Assembly (NCBI GenBank): GCA_900545025.1
Contig: UQXH01000009.1
Span: 1 to 64,000 of the forward strand
Length of the DNA: 64,000 bases
Source of the DNA: an uncultured Phascolarctobacterium sp.
Lineage (GTDB): Bacteria > Bacillota > Negativicutes > Acidaminococcales > Acidaminococcaceae
Reading direction: 5' to 3'
In this document: positions 35,141 to 43,154 of the stretch, piece by piece
How positions within the stretch are numbered: the first letter of the stretch is position 1
Layout: the number at the start of each line of letters is the position of its first letter
Program-made: the position numbers and the translations under genes
Notes under the pieces: model-generated
Told to the model about the DNA's origin: nothing
The model's database searches: none
What the model saw: only the letters and a program-made list of their open reading frames with translations

Positions 35141-36007
35141 ATGCAGGATATATTGACTAAGGCTACAGTAGAGGGTGTACGTATTTATGCCTTATGTACT
35201 ACAAATCTGGTAAACGAATTGTCAGGAAGACATAAATGTTCTCACCTGGCCAGCGCTGCTTTGGGAAGAGCGATGAACGGTGCGCTGTTATTGGCTGCTA
35301 CGATGAAGGATAATGAACGTATCACAGTACGTCTGAAAGGTGACGGGCCGATAGGAGAAGTTGTTGCTGATGCAGAAGGAAACTGCGTACGTGGTTATGT
35401 AGAAAATAATGATGTCTTTCTGCCTTTAAAAGATGGCAAGCTTGATATTGGCGGAGCAATCGGCAACGGCAATATAATCGTTACCCGTTATCTGCAGAAT
35501 GCTGAGCCCTTTACAGGCTATTGTGAACTGCAGGACGGAGAAATTGCCAGCGATCTTACCAAGTATCTGTACGAATCTGAACAGACTCCGGCTTCCGTAG
35601 CCTTGGGCGTTTTGGTAGATAAAGAAGGTAGTGTTATTGCTTCCGGGGGCTATTTTGTGCAGGCCATGCCGAGCTGCGATGATGAAATACTTGCCAAACT
35701 GGAAGAAAATATCAATATGATGCCTTATGTTTCTCAATTACTGGAAATAGGCTATGATCCGGAAAAAATTATCAGAATTATTGCAAGAGGCCTTGATGTA
35801 GATATTAAGGAATCTGTACCTGTACATTTTAAGTGTCGCTGCAGCCGTGAACGTATTCTTGATGCACTGGCTTCTCTTAACAGTGATGCTCTGCATGAGC
35901 TGGAGCAGGATGAAGTAACAGAGGTGCATTGCCAATTCTGCAATTCTACTTATAATTTTACTAAGGAAGAGATTACAGCACTGGAAAAAGGAAAACACCA
36001 ATCTTGA
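35141..36007 (+). CDS. hslO: Redox-regulated chaperone Hsp33
   Basis: A 288-aa Hsp33. The N-terminal globular domain is followed by the redox switch with four cysteines in the CxC...CxxC arrangement (FKCRCS near 228-233 and CQFC near 263-266), which binds zinc when reduced and forms disulfides under oxidation. AAAGGAG precedes the ATG. Its stop lies at the recA promoter. Confidence 0.96.
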   Translation: MQDILTKATVEGVRIYALCTTNLVNELSGRHKCSHLASAALGRAMNGALLLAATMKDNERITVRLKGDGPIGEVVADAEGNCVRGYVENNDVFLPLKDGKLDIGGAIGNGNIIVTRYLQNAEPFTGYCELQDGEIASDLTKYLYESEQTPASVALGVLVDKEGSVIASGGYFVQAMPSCDDEILAKLEENINMMPYVSQLLEIGYDPEKIIRIIARGLDVDIKESVPVHFKCRCSRERILDALASLNSDALHELEQDEVTEVHCQFCNSTYNFTKEEITALEKGKHQS

Positions 36008-36032
36008 CAAAGCGAACTTTTGTTTGTATAAT
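36004..36032 (+). promoter_or_regulatory. recA promoter
   Basis: TTGACA (36004-36009), exactly 17 bp, TATAAT (36027-36032): a full-consensus sigma-A promoter that needs repression, in keeping with the LexA site inside it. Confidence 0.92.
36013..36026 (+). promoter_or_regulatory. LexA (SOS) operator in the recA promoter
   Basis: CGAACTTTTGTTTG matches the Gram-positive SOS box (CGAAC-N4-GTTYG). It fills the spacer of the recA promoter, so bound LexA would block polymerase. lexA itself is not in the window. Confidence 0.9.
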
Positions 36033-36069
36033 TTAAACAAGTAAAACTGAAGGTCAGGAGGACTTATTC

Positions 36070-37125
36070 ATGGACAACGAAAAATTAAAAGCCCTTGATA
36101 TGGCTATGCGTCAGATAGAAAAAGATTTTGGCAAGGGTTCTATTATGCGTCTGGGAGAAGCAAAAGCCAAAATGAATATAGAAGTTATCCCTACAGGTGC
36201 ATTATCTCTGGATATTGCTTTAGGTGTAGGCGGTATTCCTCGTGGACGTGTAATCGAGATTTACGGCCCGGAATCTTCCGGCAAGACTACTGTTGCTCTG
36301 CATATGATTGCAGAAGCGCAGAAAATGGGCGGTTATGCAGCTTTTATAGATGCGGAACACGCTCTTGACCCGGAATATGCCCGTCACTTGGGTGTAGATG
36401 TAGATAATCTGCTTATTTCCCAGCCGGATAACGGTGAACAGGCACTGGAAATCGCTGATGCTCTGGTACGCAGCGGCGCTATTGATATTATTGTTATCGA
36501 CTCTGTCGCTGCTTTGGTACCTCGTGCTGAAATTGAAGGCGAGATGGGCGATTCTCACGTAGGCTTACAGGCAAGATTGATGAGCCAGGCTCTGCGTAAA
36601 CTGACCGGCTTAATTGCTAAATCTAAGTGTGCAACTATCTTTATCAATCAGATTCGTGAAAAAGTTGGCGTTATGTTTGGCAGTCCGGAAACTACTACCG
36701 GTGGTCGTGCCTTGAAGTTCTATTCTACTATCCGTATGGATGTTCGCCGTATCGACACATTGAAGAACGGTAATGATATGATTGGCAGCAGGACGAGGGT
36801 AAAGGTAGTAAAAAATAAGATTGCGCCTCCTTTTAAACAGGCTGAATTTGATATTATGTATGGACAGGGTATTTCTCATGAAGGCTGTCTGGTAGACTTG
36901 GGTGCAGAACTGGAAGTAATCAATAAGAGCGGTGCATGGTATTCTTACGGAGATGTGCGCCTTGGACAGGGCAAGGAAAAGGTTAAGGAGTTCTTAAAAG
37001 AAAATCCCGATGTTGCACAGGAGATTGAAAATAAAATCCGCAGCATGACTATTGCTAAACCAGTTGAAAATGCCGTTGAGGAAACTTTAGGCAATGTTGA
37101 AACAATCTTTAAAGAAGAAATTTGA
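36070..37125 (+). CDS. recA: Recombinase RecA
   Basis: A 351-aa RecA that pairs DNA strands in repair and triggers LexA self-cleavage. Walker A GPESSGKTT is at about 66-74; DNA-binding loop regions EKVGVMFGSPETTTGG are present. AGGAGG lies before the ATG. It is SOS-controlled by the LexA box. recX overlaps its 3' end. Confidence 0.99.
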   Translation: MDNEKLKALDMAMRQIEKDFGKGSIMRLGEAKAKMNIEVIPTGALSLDIALGVGGIPRGRVIEIYGPESSGKTTVALHMIAEAQKMGGYAAFIDAEHALDPEYARHLGVDVDNLLISQPDNGEQALEIADALVRSGAIDIIVIDSVAALVPRAEIEGEMGDSHVGLQARLMSQALRKLTGLIAKSKCATIFINQIREKVGVMFGSPETTTGGRALKFYSTIRMDVRRIDTLKNGNDMIGSRTRVKVVKNKIAPPFKQAEFDIMYGQGISHEGCLVDLGAELEVINKSGAWYSYGDVRLGQGKEKVKEFLKENPDVAQEIENKIRSMTIAKPVENAVEETLGNVETIFKEEI

Positions 37126-37603
37126 AGATGAGATGCAGGTATATGACTATGCTTTAAACCTGCTGACTTACAGGGATTACTGTGCCAGTGATATGGAAAG
37201 CAAGCTGCTGCAGAAAGGCGCTCCGGCAGAATTTGTGATGGCGGCAATTAAGAAGCTGAAAGAATACGGCTTGCTTGATGAAAGGCGCTATGCGTTAAGA
37301 GTGTATGAAGCATGGCTGGCGAAGAAGTATTATGGACGCAGGCATCTGCTGGCAGAATTGCAGCGCAAGCATGTACCGGAACAGTATTTTTCAGAAATTT
37401 TAAGTATGTTCAGTGACACGGAAGAAGCTGAACGTGCTGAGGATGCGTGTGCTCTTTTTATGCAGCGTAATGCAAAAAAAATACAGCAGCCGTTAGACAA
37501 AAAAATATATGCCTCTGCAGTACGCTTTTTAGGTGCGCGGGGTTTTTCAACAAGATATGTACATCTTATCCGGGAAAAATTACATTTTACTGACGACATA
37601 TAG
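37094..37603 (+). CDS. recX: Regulatory protein RecX
   Basis: A 169-aa RecX, which modulates RecA filaments. The three-helix repeats show in AL.LLTYRDYCASDMESKLLQKG, GLLDERRYA and KYYGRRHLLAELQRK. The ATG at 37094 overlaps recA by 32 bp; an ATG at 37133 just after recA is an alternative that would remove 13 residues. Overlap with recA is the usual arrangement. Confidence 0.9.
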   Translation: MLKQSLKKKFEDEMQVYDYALNLLTYRDYCASDMESKLLQKGAPAEFVMAAIKKLKEYGLLDERRYALRVYEAWLAKKYYGRRHLLAELQRKHVPEQYFSEILSMFSDTEEAERAEDACALFMQRNAKKIQQPLDKKIYASAVRFLGARGFSTRYVHLIREKLHFTDDI

Positions 37604-37624
37604 TGGGCATCATTTAGGCTTATC

Positions 37625-37653
37625 TTGACATTTCAGTTAATTTTAATTAAAAT
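37625..37653 (+). promoter_or_regulatory. Strong promoter between recX and rny
   Basis: TTGACA (37625-37630), 17 bp, TAAAAT (37648-37653). It begins a transcript that would meet a strong terminator about 60 bp later (37693-37724). Confidence 0.72.
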
Positions 37654-37692
37654 GTAATTATCCAATCGTGTTAATTTGTCTCTTGTTTTCGG

Positions 37693-37724
37693 CAAGGCAA
37701 CATGTATTTGTTGCCTTGTTTTTT
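37693..37724 (+). terminator. Intrinsic terminator upstream of rny
   Basis: A perfect 10-bp stem CAAGGCAACA / TGTTGCCTTG with a 6-nt loop and a T6 tail. It may end recA-recX, the short transcript from 37625, or both. The rest of the 265-bp gap to rny holds only a weak promoter-like TTTCAG-17-TAATAT (37731-37759). Confidence 0.93.
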
Positions 37725-37868
37725 GCCCTTTTTCAGAATTTTGTAATGCTAAATAATATAGATTAGAGGATTCAATGGAATAAGGACATTTGAAACAGGC
37801 CCACTAAAGAGCCTGTTGTTGTTGTGCAAAAAAGTTATGGAAAAATAAGTATTCAGGAGGTGAGGATT

Positions 37869-39404
37869 ATTTTAGAACTAATTGGTACTGCCGTTGTCGT
37901 TGGTATTGCTGGCGGCGCTGTAGGCTATCTGGTACGCAAGAATGTTGCAGAAGGTAAGATTGCCACTGCGGAAGAAACAGCCCTACGTATTATCCAGGAA
38001 GCTGAGCAAGCTGGTGAGAATAAACGTAAAGAAGCGATGATGGAAGCAAAAGAAGAAATTCATCGTATGCGTTCTGAAATGGAACGTGAGAATAAAGACA
38101 GGCGCGCTGATTTACAGCGTCAGGAAAGACGTCTGCTGCAAAAGGAAGAAAACTTGGATAAAAAGATTGACTCCTTTGAAAGAAAAGAAGAAAAACTGGC
38201 TTCCAAAGAAGCAAGATTAAATGCTTCACAGGAGAAAGTTGATGCTTTGTATCAAAAGCAGGTTGAGGAGCTGGAAAGATTGTCCGGCCTGACCAGTGAA
38301 GAAGCCAAGCAGGAATTGTTAAATTCTTTGGAAGACGAAGTTAAGCATGAGTCTGCCATGCTCATTAAAGATTTAGAGCAACAGGCTAAAGATGAAGCTG
38401 ATAAAAAAGCACGTGAGATTATTTCTTTGGCTATCCAGCGTTGTGCAGCTGATCATGTTGCGGAGACTACTGTGTCGGTAGTTGGTCTGCCTAATGATGA
38501 AATGAAAGGGCGTATCATTGGCCGTGAAGGCAGGAATATCAGGACTCTGGAAACATTGACTGGTATCGACCTTATCATTGACGATACCCCCGAAGCTGTT
38601 ATTATTTCCGGTTTCGATCCCGTCCGTCGTGAGGTTGCCCGTATTGCGCTGGAAAAACTGATTAATGATGGCAGAATCCATCCTTCCCGTATTGAAGAAA
38701 TGGTTGAAAAAGCCCAGAAGGAAGTTGAACAGAAGATTAAGGAAGCAGGTGAGCAGGCTACATTTACCGTTGGTGTACATGGCTTGCATCCTGAGCTGAT
38801 CAAACTGCTGGGACGTTTGAAATATCGTACCAGCTATGGTCAAAATGTACTGAATCACTCTGTAGAGGTTGCCAGCCTGGCTGGCATTATGGCTTCTGAA
38901 CTGGGGGTTGATGTTGTGCTGGCAAAACGTGCTGGCTTGCTGCATGATATTGGCAAAGCTATTGACCATGAGGTAGAAGGCTCTCATATTGAGATTGGTG
39001 CGGACATTGCCAAGAAATTCCGTGAGTCCGAATTGGTAATCAACGCTATTATGGCTCATCACGGCGATGTAGAACCGAAGAGCGTAGAAGCTGTCCTGGT
39101 TGCTGCTGCTGATGCTGTTTCTGCTGCCCGTCCGGGTGCAAGACGTGAAACTCTTGAAAGTTATTTGAAACGTTTAACTCGATTGGAAGAGATTTCTGAA
39201 TCTTTTGAGGGTGTTGAAAAATGCTATGCCGTACAGGCTGGTCGTGAAATCCGCATCATGGTTAAACCTGATGTTATTGACGATGCTTCCGCTGTTTTAC
39301 TGGCACGCGATATCTCCAAGAAGATTGAAGCTGAAATGGAATATCCCGGTCAGATTAAAGTAGTAATTATTCGTGAAACACGTGCAGTTGACTACGCAAA
39401 ATAG
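37869..39404 (+). CDS. rny: Ribonuclease Y
   Basis: RNase Y, a membrane-anchored endoribonuclease that starts mRNA decay. Order: N-terminal TM helix (ELIGTAVVVGIAGGAVGYLV), a long charged coiled coil (about 30-195), KH domain (GRIIGREGRNIRTLE) and HD domain (GLLHDIGKAIDHE). The start is not a standard codon: AGGAGG (37855-37860) points to ATT at 37866 or 37869, the latter giving the usual MLELIG-like family start. A GTG at 37824 or 37860 is in frame but either lacks a ribosome site or overlaps it. Length from 37869 is 511 aa, normal for the family. Confidence 0.9.
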   Translation: MLELIGTAVVVGIAGGAVGYLVRKNVAEGKIATAEETALRIIQEAEQAGENKRKEAMMEAKEEIHRMRSEMERENKDRRADLQRQERRLLQKEENLDKKIDSFERKEEKLASKEARLNASQEKVDALYQKQVEELERLSGLTSEEAKQELLNSLEDEVKHESAMLIKDLEQQAKDEADKKAREIISLAIQRCAADHVAETTVSVVGLPNDEMKGRIIGREGRNIRTLETLTGIDLIIDDTPEAVIISGFDPVRREVARIALEKLINDGRIHPSRIEEMVEKAQKEVEQKIKEAGEQATFTVGVHGLHPELIKLLGRLKYRTSYGQNVLNHSVEVASLAGIMASELGVDVVLAKRAGLLHDIGKAIDHEVEGSHIEIGADIAKKFRESELVINAIMAHHGDVEPKSVEAVLVAAADAVSAARPGARRETLESYLKRLTRLEEISESFEGVEKCYAVQAGREIRIMVKPDVIDDASAVLLARDISKKIEAEMEYPGQIKVVIIRETRAVDYAK

Positions 39405-39413
39405 TATAAAAAG

Positions 39414-39448
39414 CAAATCCCGGCAGATCTTTCTGCCGGGATTTTTAC
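39414..39448 (+). terminator. Intrinsic terminator after rny
   Basis: AAATCCCGGCAGA / TCTGCCGGGATTT with a small loop and T5 tail. Confidence 0.95.
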
Positions 39449-39488
39449 ATATTAGTTACAGTCGGGTAATGAAGCAAAATGCAATTTA

Positions 39489-39497
39489 TGCTATAAT
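39489..39497 (+). promoter_or_regulatory. Extended -10 promoter of the zinc-ribbon gene
   Basis: TGCTATAAT in the context TTATGCTATAATAAATGC; no clear -35. The start codon is 31 bp downstream. Confidence 0.6.
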
Positions 39498-39527
39498 AAA
39501 TGCAGTAAATTTTGGAGGGTATCCGGT

Positions 39528-39929
39528 ATGAGAATTGAAGGTGCAGGCGGTTGCTTTGATAACCGCGTATACGAGCTTGATATTGACGTAGCTTGGAATA
39601 TCATCATGCTTTCTATCAATGAGATGGGAGTTACGATTGATTCCGTTGATGAGGAAAAACGTCTGATTCATTTCCATAATAAGAAAAAAATTATGCAGAT
39701 TGCTGTACAGCAGCTGGACGAAGAAACTATCCAGATTATTATGGACGCTACCAAGGAAAGGTTGCAGATTTATAACTGGAAAAAAGAAACTAAAGAAGTA
39801 AATTTGTTTTATGAGTTGTTTGAAAATAAACTGCGTGAATACAGAGCGTTTATTTTATGTCCGCAATGTAACGCCAAAATCAGTTCACTGGTTAAATTCT
39901 GTCCCGAATGCGGTATGAAAGTAAAATAA
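39528..39929 (+). CDS. Zinc-ribbon protein of unknown function
   Basis: A 133-aa protein not assigned to a named family. Residues 1-100 look like a compact alpha/beta domain with IDVAWNIIMLSINEMGVTID, reminiscent of DUF3568-like or SHOCT-adjacent folds but without proof. The C-terminus is a zinc ribbon, CPQC (about 112-115) and CPEC (about 126-129). It is monocistronic, with its own promoter and a terminator shared with the convergent rpmB. Small zinc-ribbon proteins often bind nucleic acid or partners. Confidence 0.8.
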   Translation: MRIEGAGGCFDNRVYELDIDVAWNIIMLSINEMGVTIDSVDEEKRLIHFHNKKKIMQIAVQQLDEETIQIIMDATKERLQIYNWKKETKEVNLFYELFENKLREYRAFILCPQCNAKISSLVKFCPECGMKVK

Positions 39930-39931
39930 AT

Positions 39932-39972
39932 AAAAAAGAAACCAAATACCTTTTGGTATTTGGCTTCTTTTT
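39932..39972. terminator. Bidirectional terminator between the zinc-ribbon gene and rpmB
   Basis: AGAAACCAAATACC / GGTATTTGGCTTCT (one mismatch) around a TTTT loop, flanked by A6 on the left and T5 on the right, so it can serve both converging genes. Confidence 0.9.
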
Positions 39973-39981
39973 AAGTTCAGA

Positions 39982-40173
39982 TTACATAGCGCGGTTAACT
40001 TTACCGGAACGCAGGCAGCGGGTGCAAACGTTAATACGTTTAACAGAACCTTCTACAACTGCTCTTACTTGTTGAATGTTAGGTTTCCAAGCACGTTTAG
40101 TGTGTCTATTGGAGTGGCTGACGTTGTTGCCAGCGAGTTTTCCTTTACCGCAAACTTCGCAAATAGATGCCAT
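39982..40173 (-). CDS. rpmB: 50S ribosomal protein L28
   Basis: A 63-aa L28. The ATG at 40173 (minus strand) is used: the sequence GGAGGTGGG stands just before it and the product begins MASICEVCGKG, the family start. Zinc-type cysteines CEVC and CTRC are kept. A longer in-frame reading would add a non-conserved leader. L28 genes are commonly isolated and opposite to neighbours in Firmicutes, near recG. Confidence 0.96.
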   Translation of the reverse strand: MASICEVCGKGKLAGNNVSHSNRHTKRAWKPNIQQVRAVVEGSVKRINVCTRCLRSGKVNRAM

Positions 40174-40228
40174 GAATTCCCACCTCCTTGAACGTATTAA
40201 GGCACATTGCATCAAATTTAACAAAAGT

Positions 40229-40257
40229 ATCATATCATAAACAAACGATAAAAGCAA
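40229..40257 (-). promoter_or_regulatory. Promoter of rpmB
   Basis: On the minus strand: TTGCTT, 17 bp, TATGAT. It gives a leader of about 50 nt. Confidence 0.7.
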
Positions 40258-40284
40258 GTAATTTTTAAGGCAGGTAAGATATTT

Positions 40285-42342
40285 ATGTGGTGGAAAGAGC
40301 CTGTTACCTCACTGAAAGGAATTGGACCGAAAAAGGCAGCAGATTTGGCTGAATTAAATATTTATACCTTAGGGGATCTTTTGTGTTATTATCCTCGACA
40401 GGAGGCTTATATAGATTATTCTAAGCTTAAGACTATTCGGGAACTTGATGTAGATGGATCTAAACAGATTTTTGCTGCTGCGGTTTTCAGGATTCGCGAT
40501 GGCTTTCAGGGAAGAGGTCGTAAATTTACAGTTGTCACTGTGCGTGACGAAACTGGTTATGCTGATTTATATTTCTTCATGAATCAGCGTTATATGGCAA
40601 AAAAACTGAAAATTGATGAACGCTTGATGATAACCGGCAGAGTAAAGCAGGGACGCAGCGCTAAAATGGTGTCAGAAGTATTTTGTCAGGCTGCTGACGG
40701 TGCTGATACGTTGAGCGGTATCTGGCCTGTATATAGTTTAAGCGGCGGACTGACGCAGAAAAATATGCGTCAGTGGATAAAAGATGCTATAAAAAGAGCA
40801 GAACAGGATTTGCCGGAAAGCCTACCGGATTATGTAATAAACGAATGTAATTTTACCGATAGATTGACTGCTTTATGGAATATTCATTTTCCCCGTGATT
40901 GGAATAGTCTTAGGCAGGCACAGCGTCGATTTATATTTGAAGAGTTATTTTTATTGCAATGTGGTCTTTTGTATTACAGGCAATGTAATGAAAGCACCAA
41001 GGTGGGTATTAAGCATGGCAGAGATGGCAAAATACTGCAGCAGCTGCTTGCGCAGCTGCCATTTAAGTTAACGGCAGAGCAACAAAAAGTATGGCAGGAG
41101 ATTTCTCTTGATATGCAGGATGTCAAGCCTATGCACCGAATATTGCAGGGCGATGTAGGCAGCGGTAAGACGGTTATCAGTGCCTTAGCGTTAGCTAAAG
41201 CAGTTGAAAATGGTTTTCAGGGCTGCATGATGGCTCCTACAGAAATTCTTGCTGCGCAACATTACAAGACTTTGAAAGAATATTTTGAGCCTTTAGGGAT
41301 ACGTATTGGCCTGCTTACAGGCAGTCTGAAAATAAAAGCAAGAAGAGAGCTGCTGGAAGCGTTAGCTGTTGGGACAGTAGACGTAGTGGTAGGTACGCAC
41401 GCTTTACTGCAGGAAGATGTCGTGTTTCAAAGGCTTTCTGTAGTTATTACAGATGAACAGCATCGTTTCGGAGTAGGCCAGCGGGCTGCCTTAGCTAATA
41501 AAGGACAGGATGCGCCGGACGTGCTGGTTATGACAGCTACGCCGATACCGAGGACCTTGGCTTTGACTGTGTATGGTGATTTAGAGGTATCGCTTATAAA
41601 GAGCAGACCGCCTGGACGCAGAAAGATTCAGACGCTTTGCTATACAGAGGAAAAACGCATGGAGGTTTATGCAGGGCTGCGCAGGCAGGTACAGAAAGGG
41701 CGACAGGCCTATATTGTCTGTCCGTTAATCCAAGAGTCTGAAAGCCTGGGTGTGCGCAGTGCAGAAAATGTTTATCAGGAGCTTAGTCAGGGCGTCTTAC
41801 AAGATATTCGCTGCGCTTTATTGCATGGCAAGCTGAAAGACAGTGAAAAAAATGCTGTTATGACAGCTTTTGCTGCTGGAGAAATCGATGTACTGATCAG
41901 TACCACTGTAATTGAGGTTGGGGTCAATGTTCCTAATGCCGTCCTGATGGTTGTGGAGAATGCTGAGCGGTTTGGCTTAGCCCAGCTGCACCAGCTGCGT
42001 GGCAGGGTTGGACGCGGCAGCGAGCAATCGTATTGCGTACTTTTGACTGGTGCAGATAATCCTGAAACATTAAAACGACTGCAGGTGCTGCATGATAGTG
42101 ATGACGGTTTTTATCTGGCAGAGCAGGATTTGCTGCTGCGTGGGGCAGGGCAGCTTTTTGGACTGCGGCAGCATGGTTTGCCTGATTTGCGTATTGCTGA
42201 TATAATTCGTGATACAGAGGTTATTATATCTGCCCGTAAGTTTGCCCATAGACTTGTTTTGCAGAATAATAACTTGGAACTGCTGCGAGAATTGATAGAC
42301 AGGCAGTTCGATAACAGATTTCAAATGATTTTTAATTCTTAA
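40285..42342 (+). CDS. recG: ATP-dependent DNA helicase RecG
   Basis: A 685-aa branch-migration helicase that reverses stalled forks. Order: wedge/OB domain (1-about 230), helicase with Walker A GDVGSGKT, DEQHRFGVGQR, MTATPIPRT, TTVIEVGVNVP and QLRGRVGRG. The C-terminal TRG-like tail is present. GGCAGGTAAG lies upstream. The rpmB-recG divergence is common in Firmicutes. Confidence 0.97.
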   Translation: MWWKEPVTSLKGIGPKKAADLAELNIYTLGDLLCYYPRQEAYIDYSKLKTIRELDVDGSKQIFAAAVFRIRDGFQGRGRKFTVVTVRDETGYADLYFFMNQRYMAKKLKIDERLMITGRVKQGRSAKMVSEVFCQAADGADTLSGIWPVYSLSGGLTQKNMRQWIKDAIKRAEQDLPESLPDYVINECNFTDRLTALWNIHFPRDWNSLRQAQRRFIFEELFLLQCGLLYYRQCNESTKVGIKHGRDGKILQQLLAQLPFKLTAEQQKVWQEISLDMQDVKPMHRILQGDVGSGKTVISALALAKAVENGFQGCMMAPTEILAAQHYKTLKEYFEPLGIRIGLLTGSLKIKARRELLEALAVGTVDVVVGTHALLQEDVVFQRLSVVITDEQHRFGVGQRAALANKGQDAPDVLVMTATPIPRTLALTVYGDLEVSLIKSRPPGRRKIQTLCYTEEKRMEVYAGLRRQVQKGRQAYIVCPLIQESESLGVRSAENVYQELSQGVLQDIRCALLHGKLKDSEKNAVMTAFAAGEIDVLISTTVIEVGVNVPNAVLMVVENAERFGLAQLHQLRGRVGRGSEQSYCVLLTGADNPETLKRLQVLHDSDDGFYLAEQDLLLRGAGQLFGLRQHGLPDLRIADIIRDTEVIISARKFAHRLVLQNNNLELLRELIDRQFDNRFQMIFNS

Positions 42343-42354
42343 AGGGGTTATATT

Positions 42355-43047
42355 TTGGAAAAAAAAGAAATATTGAAAAATCCTGATTTGCTGACTAAGA
42401 TAGCCGCATTAGCTTTATTTATAATATTAGCATTAGCGGTAAATTATTTTGCGGAAGGTTTTTTCAGCAGGACTTTGACATTAGCAATAAATGGAGATGT
42501 ACAAGGTCTGGTGGAGTATTTACGCTCTTTTGGCGCTTGGGCTATAGTCATCAGTTTTGTGCTGGATGTCCTAATTAACGCCGGCAGCATCTTTCCGTCA
42601 ATATTTTTATCGACGGCAAACGGGCTTATTTTTGGCTTACCTTTAGGCATACTTATTTCCTGGCTGGCAGAGACGACTGGGGTGGTAATAAGTTTTCTGC
42701 TGATGCGGTTTTTATTCCGCAATACTGCAGAGAAAATTATTGCTAAAAGTGACAGCCTTAAGCATATTGATGAAGCCAGTGGCAAACATGGCTTGGAATG
42801 GATGGCTTTTGCCAGAGCCTTGCCGTATTTCCCGTCCGGTATTTTAACTGCGGTAGGTGCGGTAAGCTCTATCAGCATCCGAGATTACATTATCGCTAAT
42901 CTGATTGGCAAATTTCCTTCTACGGCGTTAGAAGTGGTTATAGGTCATGATATTGTTAACTTTCAGCAAAATAGTGAGCGTCTGGGCATACTGATTGTTG
43001 TAGTTGGTATAATCTTTTTTGCATACAGCAGGTACAGAAAAAAATAA
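42355..43047 (+). CDS. TVP38/TMEM64 (DedA-like) membrane protein
   Basis: A 230-aa integral membrane protein with about six hydrophobic segments, starting with TTG after AAAGGGG. It contains the VTT domain: SIFLSTANGLIFGLPLGILISWLAE and FARALPYFPSGILTAVGAVSSI. Family members are thought to move or scramble lipids, or carry metals; the bacterial role is unsettled. It lies 12 bp after recG and is probably cotranscribed. Confidence 0.87.
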   Translation: MEKKEILKNPDLLTKIAALALFIILALAVNYFAEGFFSRTLTLAINGDVQGLVEYLRSFGAWAIVISFVLDVLINAGSIFPSIFLSTANGLIFGLPLGILISWLAETTGVVISFLLMRFLFRNTAEKIIAKSDSLKHIDEASGKHGLEWMAFARALPYFPSGILTAVGAVSSISIRDYIIANLIGKFPSTALEVVIGHDIVNFQQNSERLGILIVVVGIIFFAYSRYRKK

Positions 43048-43154
43048 TGCTGTGTTAAATCTGGGTTAAATTTATTTGCTGTTACAGGTGTTTTTCTTCT
43101 GATAAAGAATTGTATTGATATTATGTCAATTATTAACTATTAACGGAGGAAATA

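Noticed and set aside
43056..43154. Inverted and direct repeats (ATTGATATTATGTCAAT, two GTTAAAT copies) before the dehydrogenase gene as operator
   Set aside because: Short and A/T-rich; no match to a known regulator site and no good promoter spacing to support it.
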